Origin: Pseudopedobacter sp039918235
GTDB lineage: Bacteria; Bacteroidota; Bacteroidia; Sphingobacteriales; Sphingobacteriaceae
Assembly (NCBI GenBank): GCA_039918235.1
Contig: JBDSHZ010000002.1
Location: 1 to 64,000, forward strand
Direction: 5' to 3'
Length of the DNA: 64,000 nt
The notes beneath the pieces were generated by a model. That model made no database searches. It saw only the letters and a program-made list of their open reading frames with translations, and was not told where the DNA came from. Shown here piece by piece: positions 17,122 through 25,216 of this stretch. A program made the position numbers and the translations under genes. Positions within the stretch are counted from its first letter, which is position 1, and each line of letters begins with the position of its first letter.

Positions 17122-17475
17122 ATGGCATTCAAATTCGAGAGTTTAAAAGTATGGCAAGATGCCATGGAGGTTAATGATAAGATTCTATTATTAACTAAGA
17201 ACTATTTTCCTAAAGATGAACGATTTATTTTAACTCCACAAATAAGAAGGGCGGCTGACTCTATTGTTTTAAATATTGCCGAAGGCTGTACAGGACAAAC
17301 GAATCCGGTTTTTAAAACTTTTTTAGGTTATTCTCTACGCTCTGGTATTGAAGTTGTTTCTTGCATCTTTTTAGCAAGAAGGAGAAACTATATCAATGAG
17401 GAATTATTTAAAGAGATTTATACAGATATAGAAGTTTTATCTAAAAGGATAACTGCTTTAAGAAATACACTATGA
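17122..17475 (+). CDS. Four-helix-bundle protein (23S rRNA intervening-sequence/S23 family)
   Basis: A 117-residue helical protein of the family first seen in 23S rRNA intervening sequences. Hallmarks are FESLKVWQDAMEV at the start, the second helix LTPQIRRAADSIVLNIAEG near residues 52-70, and later helices ending LSKRITAL. The biochemical role is unknown; related bundles (Avd) act in diversity-generating retroelements, but no reverse transcriptase is present here. It interrupts aguB-aguA and is bracketed by heptamer runs of opposite orientation. Its TGA stop lies inside the right run and overlaps the aguA start as ATGA, so it may be translationally coupled to aguA. Confidence 0.9.
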   Translation: MAFKFESLKVWQDAMEVNDKILLLTKNYFPKDERFILTPQIRRAADSIVLNIAEGCTGQTNPVFKTFLGYSLRSGIEVVSCIFLARRRNYINEELFKEIYTDIEVLSKRITALRNTL

Positions 17476-17504
17476 CTATGGACCATCAACCATCGACCAT
17501 TGAC
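17470..17504 (-). repeat. Heptamer repeat run, reverse orientation
   Basis: Read on the minus strand the run is GTCAATG, GTCGATG, GTTGATG, GTCCATA and a degenerate GTCATAG, the same unit as at 17052-17080 but inverted. It contains the stop of the four-helix-bundle gene and the start and first ten or so codons of aguA. Confidence 0.8.
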
Positions 17505-18545
17505 AAAAACCCTCTACTATTAAAAGGCTACTCCTTCCCCCCCGAATGGGCACCTCACGAAGCAACTTGGCTAAGTTGGCCACATAAAGAGGAAAGCTGG
17601 CCGGGAAAAATTAATGCTATTTATCCACGTTACGCAGAATTCATTAAATATTTATCGCTTTCTGAAAAGGTGAGGATCAATGTGAAGGATGAAGAGATGA
17701 AAGTTTTTGCTTTAAATCATATTGAAGCAGCTGGTGCTGATTTAGCTAAAGTAGAATTCTACTTTAATCCAAGTAACGATGCTTGGTGCCGAGACCATGG
17801 TCCTGCTTTTTTGATTAATCCCGAAGCTGAACAGAAAAAAGTAATTGTGGATTGGGGCTTTAATGCTTGGGGCGGAAAATATCCTCCTTTTGATTTGGAT
17901 GATGTAATTCCTACAAAAATTGGAACACATTTCAATATTCCGGTTTATCATCCAGGAATTATCATGGAAGGTGGATCGGTAGAGTTTAACGGTAAAGGCA
18001 CTATTTTGACCTCTAAAAGTTGCCTCTTGAATGAGAATAGAAACCCGCATTTAAATCAGGAAGAAATAGAGCAATATTTAAAAGATTATTACGGACAAGA
18101 ACAGGTGCTTTGGGTAAGTGATGGCATTGTGGGTGATGATACTGACGGACATATTGACGATACCGTACGTTTTGTAAACCACAATACAGTTTTAACGGTA
18201 GTAGAGGATGATCCGGAAGATGATAACTATGAGTTATTGCAAACCAATTTACAAGAGTTAAAAGAAATGACTTTACTAAATGGGGAACAATTAAACATTA
18301 TTGAATTGCCAATGCCCGATGCGGTAATTTATGAGGATACCCGCTTACCGGCTTCCTACGCAAATTTCTATATCAGTAATGCACATGTTATTGTGCCTAC
18401 TTACCGTTGCGCTAAGGATGCCATTGCTTTAGAGATTATTGCGAAATGCTTTCCGGATAGAGAAACAGTAGGGATTGATTCTACAGATATCATTTGGGGA
18501 TTGGGCAGTTTTCATTGTTTAAGTCAGCAGGAACCTGCTGTATAG
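17472..18545 (+). CDS. aguA: Agmatine deiminase AguA
   Basis: Hydrolyses agmatine to N-carbamoylputrescine and ammonia; AguB then makes putrescine. A 357-residue member of the pentein (guanidino-group-modifying) fold. Visible features are FPPEWAPHEATWLSWPHK near the start, MEGGSVEFNG, DDTDGHIDD with the catalytic Asp/His, and the nucleophile Cys349 in SFHCLSQQ. The first residues (MTMDHQPSTIDK) are encoded by the heptamer repeat, not by family-conserved sequence, so insertion of the repeat appears to have replaced the original start. A second in-frame ATG lies at 17478. It ends at a strong bidirectional hairpin. Confidence 0.95.
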   Translation: MTMDHQPSTIDKNPLLLKGYSFPPEWAPHEATWLSWPHKEESWPGKINAIYPRYAEFIKYLSLSEKVRINVKDEEMKVFALNHIEAAGADLAKVEFYFNPSNDAWCRDHGPAFLINPEAEQKKVIVDWGFNAWGGKYPPFDLDDVIPTKIGTHFNIPVYHPGIIMEGGSVEFNGKGTILTSKSCLLNENRNPHLNQEEIEQYLKDYYGQEQVLWVSDGIVGDDTDGHIDDTVRFVNHNTVLTVVEDDPEDDNYELLQTNLQELKEMTLLNGEQLNIIELPMPDAVIYEDTRLPASYANFYISNAHVIVPTYRCAKDAIALEIIAKCFPDRETVGIDSTDIIWGLGSFHCLSQQEPAV

Positions 18546-18571
18546 TTTTGCCACGAATTCTGTAATGAAAA

Positions 18572-18606
18572 TCAATGTTCCGAAGTTTTAAACTTCGAAA
18601 CATTGA
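18572..18606. terminator. Bidirectional terminator between aguA and mscS-like gene
   Basis: A long palindrome: TCAATGTT (18572-18579) pairs with AACATTGA (18599-18606), and CGAAGTTT with AAACTTCG inside, with one mismatch and a single central base. It sits exactly between two convergent genes. Confidence 0.8.
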
Positions 18607-18608
18607 CC

Positions 18609-20255
18609 CTAATTTTTCTTTTCAGATTTAACATTAAAACCGGGTATCTCATAATCGTCAGGCAGGTAATCTGATGGAATGGTGGTTTGGTTACCATCTC
18701 TAATCGTTTGGTAATGAGGCGACATGATTTCTACGCCAGCTTCATTAAATTTATCCTGAATATGAGCATGTAAGCCAGAATAAATGACCGCTGACTTTTC
18801 CGGTTGTTTGGTGTATGCGTTGATCTGGTAAGAAACATACCAATCGTCCAAACTGGTCTGCAATACAAAAGGCTTTCTGAATTTAGTGTCGATTCCTTCG
18901 GTGGCTGTAGCTGCGGCAATCAATAATTCATGAATCTGGCGCCAGGGCGCATCATAACCAATGGTAATGGTAGTGTGCAGAATACAGCCTTCTTTCTTCG
19001 CTAATACCGAATAATTTATGGTATTACCATTTAAAATTGCTGAATTTGGGATGGTAATAATTTCGTTTTTGATGGTTCTGATACGCGTAACTAATAATGA
19101 TTTTTCAACCACATCACCTGTTACCTCACCTATTTTAACACGGTCTTTCAGTACAAAAGGTCGCATGTAGGTAATCACCAAACCAGCTACCATATTCCCA
19201 ATAGCAGAGGAGGATCCGAAGGAAACCAACAAGCCGAGAAATACAGAAACACCTTTAAAAATATCAGAATCGGAACCTGGTATTTTAGGCCAGATGACCA
19301 CTACCATAAAAGCATACAGCACAAACTTTACGATTTTAAAAGTAGGTTGTGCCCAATCTGGATAAAAGCCATTTAATTTTAATTTCCCAGATGCTACTTC
19401 CCCTGCTAAAAATCCAATAAACTTAATCATGTATTTAAAGAAATATACAATTACTACAATACTGATCAGGTTTGGTATAAATGCAATGATGGCGCTTAAA
19501 ATATTCTTTAAAGGATCTAATATGAAATTGATGAGCGCATCACTCCAGCTTTTGGTCCATGGGAAAAGACGGAAAATTAATGGTAGTGTGATGTAAATAC
19601 TTAAACCGATAAAAAAGTACTTCAGCACATTAACGGTTCTTCTGATTACTAAAAGTTGATTTTCTTTAGAGATGAGTTCGTAATTTTTTAGTTTAATGCC
19701 ATCAAGTTTTTCATTTAACTTTTCACTCACTAATTCTTTTAAACGATTAATGTATCGGTTTAAGTAAAAAATAAGGAGGACTAAAACCAATAAGATTAAT
19801 AGTCCAAGTCCAACCCGTTTGCTTATTTCTACAATATTATTCTCGGTTCTGTATTTATTGATAATTTCAATAATAGACTTTTGGTAGCTTTTGGCCAGTT
19901 GGTTTACTGTGGATTGATTAGATTTAGCATCAATGGGAGTGATGGAAACCAGAATTACACTTTTATAGATGATATTTGCATTCCCGCCACTGGTATCTAT
20001 CATAATAGAATCCGGTTGGGTAGCCAAATCTTTCTCTATTTCTGTGATTTTCTCAATGGCTAGTTTTGCTCTTTCTTCCGCAGAAAGTGGTCCAATACTA
20101 TTTTTTATATAGAATAAGGCTTTATCATAAATGGTTACCGGATAACCAGCATAGCTGATGCTATCTCTGCTTACAGAATCAGGAACGGTTATTTTGTTTT
20201 GGGCTTTAGTACTTATGGAGGCAATCAGAAATGCCAATATTAGGATGTACCTCAT
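18609..20255 (-). CDS. MscS-family mechanosensitive channel
   Basis: A 548-residue member of the small-conductance mechanosensitive channel family, which releases solutes on hypo-osmotic shock. A Sec signal (to about residue 18) and a periplasmic region of about 130 residues precede several helices. The pore region GLLVSFGSSSAIGNMVAGLVI corresponds to TM3, followed by the beta-domain segment GEVTGDVVEKSLLVTRIRTI and IPNSAILNGNTINYS. The C-terminal alpha/beta part holds DDWYVSYQINAY. It is larger than E. coli MscS (286) because of the N-terminal extension. It appears monocistronic. Confidence 0.9.
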   Translation of the reverse strand: MRYILILAFLIASISTKAQNKITVPDSVSRDSISYAGYPVTIYDKALFYIKNSIGPLSAEERAKLAIEKITEIEKDLATQPDSIMIDTSGGNANIIYKSVILVSITPIDAKSNQSTVNQLAKSYQKSIIEIINKYRTENNIVEISKRVGLGLLILLVLVLLIFYLNRYINRLKELVSEKLNEKLDGIKLKNYELISKENQLLVIRRTVNVLKYFFIGLSIYITLPLIFRLFPWTKSWSDALINFILDPLKNILSAIIAFIPNLISIVVIVYFFKYMIKFIGFLAGEVASGKLKLNGFYPDWAQPTFKIVKFVLYAFMVVVIWPKIPGSDSDIFKGVSVFLGLLVSFGSSSAIGNMVAGLVITYMRPFVLKDRVKIGEVTGDVVEKSLLVTRIRTIKNEIITIPNSAILNGNTINYSVLAKKEGCILHTTITIGYDAPWRQIHELLIAAATATEGIDTKFRKPFVLQTSLDDWYVSYQINAYTKQPEKSAVIYSGLHAHIQDKFNEAGVEIMSPHYQTIRDGNQTTIPSDYLPDDYEIPGFNVKSEKKN

Positions 20256-20293
20256 CTTATAAAACTACAAATTAAATCACATTAAAGAAAGCT

Positions 20294-21577
20294 TTAAAGA
20301 ACAGCAGCCACTACAAATGTACTTCCTCCAACAAAGATCAAATCTTTTATTTCAGCATTGTTTTTAGCGGCATCAAGGGCGCTGTTGGCATCGGCATAAG
20401 CCAAACCTTTTAAACCATAAAAACTGGCTTCCTGTTGCAGCTCTTCCGCTGGTTTTGCCCTTTCTATAGCTGGTGCACAAAAATAATAAGTGGCGTCTTT
20501 AGGGAGCAAACTTAAGATTTTAGAAATTTCTTTGTCTTTTACCATTCCAATTACAAAATGTAAATGGTGATGATTGGTTTGTTTAATGTTCTGCAGTACT
20601 TCCTTTATTCCATCTTCATTGTGTCCGGTATCGCAGATGACCAATGGCTGGTGTTGCAAAATCTGCCAGCGTCCCATTAGTCCGGTTAGTTTTTTTACTT
20701 GGCTTAAAGCCGAAGCAATCACCTCATCTGAAATAGAAAATGATTTTTCTTTAAGCTGCGTCACCGCAGTTAATACTGTTTTAATGTTCTTCAGCTGATA
20801 AGAACCTGTTAGGTCTAATTTTAGCTGCAGGTGATGGTATTTATGCTGAGAAATTTCTAATTGTCTGAAATCGTCCTTTACCTCGTTTTTTTCAATGTGC
20901 CACAGTTCTGAAGCATAGTGAATTGGAGCTTCCATCTCGGCTGCTTTTTGATTAAATATTTCGTTTACCGATTCATCAAACTGCCCAATCACGATGGGTG
21001 TATTTTTTTTAACAATGCCCGCTTTCTCTGTCGCAATTGCAGCTAAAGTATTTCCCAAGATGTTCATGTGGTCAAAGCTGATATTGGTGATGATGGAAAG
21101 CTCGGGATCAATCACATTGGTAGAATCTAAACGGCCACCCAATCCCACTTCAATCACGGCAATGTCTACCTCGTTTCTTGCAAAATGATCAAAAGCCAAA
21201 GCTACAGTTGCCTCAAAAAAGGAAGGGGAAATTTCTTCAATAAATGATTGATGATCCTCCACAAATTGAATAACTTCTTTTTCCGAAATCATTTCTCCGT
21301 TAATCCTGATGCGCTCTCTAAAATCTTTAAGGTGTGGTGAAGTATATAGGCCTGTTTTATAGCCTGCTTCTTGTAAGATAGCGGCCAACATGTGGGAAGT
21401 GGAACCTTTTCCGTTGGTGCCACCTACATGAACCGATTTGAATTTCTTTTCAGGATGACCTAAATGGGCACAGAATAGAACGGTATTGTCTAAATTGTTT
21501 TTATAGGCGGCTACTCCAACTCTCGTAAACATCGGAAGCTTTGCGTAAAGGTAATCTAGGGTTTGTTGATAATCCAT
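20294..21577 (-). CDS. folC: Bifunctional dihydrofolate/folylpolyglutamate synthase FolC
   Basis: A Mur-ligase-like ATP enzyme that adds glutamate to dihydropteroate and then to folates. The P-loop is HVGGTNGKGSTSHMLA near residue 50. The folate-binding region follows with YTSPHLKDFRERIRIN, VIEVGLGGRLDSTN and a Mg-binding TNISFDHMNILG stretch. The C-terminal domain has CDTGHNEDG and ends at GGSTFVVAAVL. The 427 residues match the family. It is downstream of the YoeB-type pair by 26 bases and may be partly co-transcribed with it. Confidence 0.94.
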   Translation of the reverse strand: MDYQQTLDYLYAKLPMFTRVGVAAYKNNLDNTVLFCAHLGHPEKKFKSVHVGGTNGKGSTSHMLAAILQEAGYKTGLYTSPHLKDFRERIRINGEMISEKEVIQFVEDHQSFIEEISPSFFEATVALAFDHFARNEVDIAVIEVGLGGRLDSTNVIDPELSIITNISFDHMNILGNTLAAIATEKAGIVKKNTPIVIGQFDESVNEIFNQKAAEMEAPIHYASELWHIEKNEVKDDFRQLEISQHKYHHLQLKLDLTGSYQLKNIKTVLTAVTQLKEKSFSISDEVIASALSQVKKLTGLMGRWQILQHQPLVICDTGHNEDGIKEVLQNIKQTNHHHLHFVIGMVKDKEISKILSLLPKDATYYFCAPAIERAKPAEELQQEASFYGLKGLAYADANSALDAAKNNAEIKDLIFVGGSTFVVAAVL

Positions 21578-21603
21578 TTATATTTTAATGGAAATTAGAT
21601 TAA

Positions 21604-21861
21604 TTAATAATGACCTTTTAAGGAATATACTTTTAAGGTCTCATTTTCTATTTGATAGATATAACAATGTTGGATGTTGATTCTTCTAGACCATTTTCCT
21701 GAAAGCTCATGCTTAAGTGCTTCTGGTTTACCTAGACCTTTAAATGGAGTATCTAAAATTGAGTGAGTGAGTTGCGCTATTTTTTTAAGAACAATTTTAT
21801 TATTTATTTTTATCCAGTAGGCTAAATCTTCCTCGGCTTTGGGTAAAAATATTATTTCCAT
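21604..21861 (-). CDS. YoeB/Txe-type toxin with altered active site
   Basis: An 85-residue RelE-superfamily toxin closely following E. coli YoeB (84 residues). Shared features are WIKINNKIVLKKI, GLGKPEALKHELSGKWSRRI and the C-terminal HY. YoeB cleaves mRNA on the ribosome using Glu46, Arg65 and His83. Here the Glu (47) and terminal His-Tyr are kept, but the Arg65 position is Cys66 (QHCYIY where the family has HR.VY). A single CGT-to-TGT change would produce this. It may be catalytically dead or attenuated. The antitoxin gene upstream overlaps it by 10 bases. Confidence 0.9.
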   Translation of the reverse strand: MEIIFLPKAEEDLAYWIKINNKIVLKKIAQLTHSILDTPFKGLGKPEALKHELSGKWSRRINIQHCYIYQIENETLKVYSLKGHY

Positions 21862-22067
21862 AAGTCGTTTAACTCATTCATGCTCACTTTCCTGCCTTTT
21901 CCCTCTTCAAAATCTTTATCCCCTTGATTTATTTTTTCAACAAACTCTTGATCGTAAACTAGTTCTTTTGAAACCTCAAATTTTATCTTCATGGCTTTCA
22001 TAAAAGCTTTTAAAGCATCAATTTTTGAATGGTCAGAAGTGTAGGCTTTGATATTTATAGTTTCCAT
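21852..22067 (-). CDS. Antitoxin partner of the YoeB-like toxin (DUF2683 type)
   Basis: A 71-residue protein, METINIKAYTSDHSKIDALK at the start, then a helical and acidic middle and C-terminus (KINQGDKDFEEGKGRKVSMN). It matches the short Bacteroidota antitoxins that precede YoeB/RelE toxins (DUF2683-like). The N-terminal half may dimerise and the charged C-terminus probably wraps the toxin. Overlap with the toxin start indicates one operon. DNA binding and autoregulation are inferred from the family, not seen. Confidence 0.82.
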   Translation of the reverse strand: METINIKAYTSDHSKIDALKAFMKAMKIKFEVSKELVYDQEFVEKINQGDKDFEEGKGRKVSMNELNDLWK

Positions 22068-22191
22068 AATTTTAAATGTTAACTAACAGAAATTTGATAA
22101 TCAATTCAAAGATAATGTTTTCTTCGAAAATCTTTAATAGCTTTTGTGTTGAAGATTGAAATATACCCCTCCATGTTAAATGTGTTCAACC

Positions 22192-23022
22192 TTACTTCAC
22201 CCTAAAATTAAAAACGATGGTTCCTTGTTGGGTATCGGGAGCAGATTCTAAGGTATTGAATCTGGAACCTAAAGCGGCGGCCTCGCATTTATCCCAAAGT
22301 TTTCCGTCAGATAAGGTAGTGCCTCTGGCACCTGCTTTTGCGGCAATTACATTCCCGTTTTTATCCACCCTAATTTCTACCACCACTTTACCTGATTTCT
22401 GGCCATCATCTTTGATGGAAGGGAGGCTGACAAACTTTCTGCTCGCTAAAGAAAGGGCTACTCCACCATTTCCAGATCCTGTTCCGTCATAATTACTTGC
22501 TAATGGATCACCTGCTGCTTTACCTTGGTTGCCTGCAACTGTTCCATTTCCATCTCCTTGCCCTGTTCCGTTATTTTTGTTCCCCTTATATAAAGCATTC
22601 TGATTGATCACCGGCGTAGCGGGTTTATCTTCTGGTTTTTGTGTGGGTGCGGTTTTGGTAGCTTTGGGTTTGGTATTCAAGCTTACCGCGTCAGAATTTT
22701 CTGAAGTCACAATATTATTATCAGCACTTATGGCCTTGGTGTTTTCTGTTACCTGCTCATTAGGTGTTATTTTATCGGGAGGAGTGAGGTTGGCGTTGGG
22801 GTCTACTGAAGGTTCTTCCACGCTCATGTAGTCACTGCCCATTCCTTCATCTGCAGTGCCATAATTTACAATAATCCCTCCAATCCCAACTTCTTCTATG
22901 GGTTTGGCTTTACTCACAATGTAAAAAATGCTGAGCAATAAAAAACCAACAACAATGCCTACAGAAACAGCAATTGCTTTAGGATAATTATTATCAGGAT
23001 TATTTTTTATTAGGGTAATCAT
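22192..23022 (-). CDS. TonB-like energy-transducing protein
   Basis: A 276-residue protein with one N-terminal transmembrane helix (about 17-38, AIAVSVGIVVGFLLLSIFYI). A long low-complexity periplasmic spacer rich in Pro, Asn, Lys and Gly follows (KPEDKPATP, GNKNNGTGQGDGNG). A folded C-terminal domain has VVVEIRVDKNGNVIAAKAG and GTIVFNFRV, the TonB C-terminal pattern. TonB proteins carry proton-motive energy from ExbB/ExbD to outer-membrane receptors. It overlaps exbD by 4 bases and is the last gene of the operon. Confidence 0.88.
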   Translation of the reverse strand: MITLIKNNPDNNYPKAIAVSVGIVVGFLLLSIFYIVSKAKPIEEVGIGGIIVNYGTADEGMGSDYMSVEEPSVDPNANLTPPDKITPNEQVTENTKAISADNNIVTSENSDAVSLNTKPKATKTAPTQKPEDKPATPVINQNALYKGNKNNGTGQGDGNGTVAGNQGKAAGDPLASNYDGTGSGNGGVALSLASRKFVSLPSIKDDGQKSGKVVVEIRVDKNGNVIAAKAGARGTTLSDGKLWDKCEAAALGSRFNTLESAPDTQQGTIVFNFRVK

Positions 23023-23417
23023 GGTTTAGGTTCTGTGGCCAATACCAGTTTTACTTTCAGTTTATTGGCAATATCTGTTAAACTAACGATGTTTTGAATG
23101 GCTATGGTATTATCGGCAAACAAAATAATAGTTAAATCTGGATTGGCCTGCTGATAAGGAATTAGCTTTTGCTCCAATGCATCAAATGGCACTTTTTCTT
23201 TCTCCACAAAATATTCTAAATCTTTAGTAATAGAGACATTAATCGTTTTTTGAGGAGAAGCCTGCCCTGAATTAGAACGTGGAAGAAAAAGTTTCACCAC
23301 ATTAGGGTTCACAACCGCTGATGCCAAAAGGAAAAACAGCAATAGAAAAAACATGATGTCATTTAATGCCGAAGTATGTACCTCAACATGTGGTCTTTGT
23401 CTTTTTCTTAAATTCAT
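23019..23417 (-). CDS. exbD: ExbD/TolR-family protein
   Basis: A 132-residue ExbD/TolR protein with a short cytoplasmic N-terminus (RKRQRPHVEVH) and one transmembrane helix from about residue 20. Asp20, in ALNDIMFFLLLFFL at the start of that helix, is the conserved proton-carrying residue. The periplasmic domain (INVSITKDLEYFVEKEKVPF) follows. With the adjacent ExbB homolog it forms the motor that harvests the proton gradient. Overlaps of 4 bases with both neighbours indicate tight co-translation. ExbD and TolR cannot be told apart by sequence alone. Confidence 0.9.
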   Translation of the reverse strand: MNLRKRQRPHVEVHTSALNDIMFFLLLFFLLASAVVNPNVVKLFLPRSNSGQASPQKTINVSITKDLEYFVEKEKVPFDALEQKLIPYQQANPDLTIILFADNTIAIQNIVSLTDIANKLKVKLVLATEPKP

Positions 23418-24118
23418 CTTCCTGGTTCTTCTAACAAGTCTATAAATTCAATAGAATCGGTTTCCATTTTTAAAATCACCCTATCTACCATCGCATTCAG
23501 GATATTGTAAAGAATGTAGGCTACAATACCAATGATTAATCCTGTTGCAGATGAAATCATTTTAATATATAAACCACCAGAGATGGTCCCAATTTCTATC
23601 ACTCCTTTTACCGATACATCATGAAAGATGGTAATCACCCCAATAATTGTTCCTACGAAACCTAACATGGGTGCTATTCCGGCAATTACTCCCAAAATAC
23701 TGATGTTTTTTTCCAGCTTAGAAACTTCTAGCTTACCTACATTTTCAATGGCTCCTTCAATATCTTTGATAGGGCGACCAATTCTTAACAGCCCTTTTTG
23801 TAGCATTCTTCCTAATGGCGTATTGCTGTTTTTACAGATGGCTATCGCAGATTCTAAATTCCCTGTTTTGATGCTGGAACGAACCTGCATCGTCAATTGT
23901 GATTCATCTTTATTGGCTTTTCTGATGGTGAAATATCTTTCAAAGAAAATAATCAGTCCCAATAATGCTAAAATTGCCAGAGGAATCATTACCCAGCCTC
24001 CTTTGGTCAACAAATCAAATAAACTTAATTGCTGTTCTGGAGAAGTTTGCAATGCCGAAACGGTGTTGGTTGCAGTATCTGTTAAAGGTTGTAAAGCACT
24101 GGTGTCTTGTAAGAGCAT
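23414..24118 (-). CDS. exbB: MotA/TolQ/ExbB-family proton channel
   Basis: A 234-residue inner-membrane protein. The first helix (PLAILALLGLIIFFERYF) is followed by a cytoplasmic stretch with GNLESAIAICKNSNTPLGRML. Two C-terminal helices include GVIAGIAPMLGFVGTIIGVI, the signature of the family, and a Thr-rich pore lining. It assembles as a pentamer around ExbD in known systems. The gene follows the HU/SPOR gene by 3 bases and overlaps exbD. It could equally be named TolQ-like, since a Tol-type role is plausible in this operon. Confidence 0.92.
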   Translation of the reverse strand: MLLQDTSALQPLTDTATNTVSALQTSPEQQLSLFDLLTKGGWVMIPLAILALLGLIIFFERYFTIRKANKDESQLTMQVRSSIKTGNLESAIAICKNSNTPLGRMLQKGLLRIGRPIKDIEGAIENVGKLEVSKLEKNISILGVIAGIAPMLGFVGTIIGVITIFHDVSVKGVIEIGTISGGLYIKMISSATGLIIGIVAYILYNILNAMVDRVILKMETDSIEFIDLLEEPGR

Positions 24119-24121
24119 ATC

Positions 24122-25162
24122 CTATTTTTTTAAAGTTTTAATTGGTTTAATAAAAGCTTCGGGGTTTAATTCTTCCCTCACTCTGTTCAATTCTATTTTA
24201 GCTTCTGTTTCATTGTAAAAAGTTGCACAGCTCACTTTTACCAATGGTCCGTCGGCATCATCAACAATAAATGCATTGATGCCATTTTGTTTTAAAAGTG
24301 CCACACGTTCTACGGCTTCACTTCTTTTCTGAAACTGACTAATGATGATCTCATAACGGATTCCATTGTTTTTTAGGGTTTTCTCATTGATGGAAACATC
24401 CGTAGAATCTTTAGCTTTTTCTACATCAAAGCCTTGAGCTTTAAGTTTAGCTTCTATATCCTGCTTGCTATTGTAAATGGAATCTGCTTTGTTTAAAAAT
24501 TCCTGACTGGGCATATTAGATGGAGGAACAGCCTTGGTGTTTTCCTTTCTTTGCAATTGCTGATAAATTCCCTGATAAATCTCGGGCTTTACAATATACA
24601 AAGCCACTAATCCTGCAATTATAGCAATGATAAACAGCATGACAAATATTTTCACACGACTAGAACGAGGTCTTTCTTCCTCATAATCATCGGGCATGGC
24701 AGTGTCTAAAGCCTGTTGTGCCAATGTATAATGCTCTTCCTCTTCCCCTATAAAATTGGAGGATTGCGTATCAATTGTTGGCAAGCCGAAGAAAGTTTTA
24801 TTGAGTTTTGCCTCTTTTTTTTCCTTTAGAAGAATTTTTTCATCTTCCAAAACTAGGCTTCCAATTCCTAATAAATCTACTGCCTGTTTTTTCAGCACCA
24901 CTTTTAAGTCTCTCACATATTCATCTAATATGGCATAGGCTGAGGTAAGCGAAGTGTTTTTTTCCTGACTGATGTACTGCACTAATTTATCATCATGCAT
25001 ATACTCCATACTGAAATCAATTTCTTTGGTAGGAGGGTGAAAAGTTTTGGTCTCCTCCTCATAATAACCAGCCACCCTTTTTTTATAGAACCTTCCCAGT
25101 CCGGGTACTACCAGCTGGTCTTTTTGTGCTATTAAAGTTGCGAAATGAGGTGATATATCCAT
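24122..25162 (-). CDS. HU (CCDC81-type) and SPOR domain protein
   Basis: A 346-residue bitopic membrane protein. Residues 1-110 hold two HU/IHF-like CCDC81-type halves (LIAQKDQLVVPGLGRFYKKR, VLKKQAVDLLGIGSLVLEDE). A single transmembrane helix follows near 172-192 (VKIFVMLFIIAIIAGLVAL), then a coiled linker and a C-terminal SPOR domain (about 270-346: YEIIISQFQKRSEAVERVA, VKVSCATFYNETEA). SPOR domains bind denuded peptidoglycan at division sites. The cytoplasmic HU part might touch DNA or a partner; this is inference. It lies within an ExbB/ExbD operon, suggesting a link between septal wall and the motor. Confidence 0.85.
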   Translation of the reverse strand: MDISPHFATLIAQKDQLVVPGLGRFYKKRVAGYYEEETKTFHPPTKEIDFSMEYMHDDKLVQYISQEKNTSLTSAYAILDEYVRDLKVVLKKQAVDLLGIGSLVLEDEKILLKEKKEAKLNKTFFGLPTIDTQSSNFIGEEEEHYTLAQQALDTAMPDDYEEERPRSSRVKIFVMLFIIAIIAGLVALYIVKPEIYQGIYQQLQRKENTKAVPPSNMPSQEFLNKADSIYNSKQDIEAKLKAQGFDVEKAKDSTDVSINEKTLKNNGIRYEIIISQFQKRSEAVERVALLKQNGINAFIVDDADGPLVKVSCATFYNETEAKIELNRVREELNPEAFIKPIKTLKK

Positions 25163-25216
25163 GAATTGGTAAAAATACTTTTTTAATAAGGTTTGTTTTG
25201 CAAAGAAATCAACAAT

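Noticed and set aside
17122..17475. Diversity-generating retroelement with the four-helix protein as Avd
   Set aside because: No reverse transcriptase, template repeat or variable target gene is nearby.
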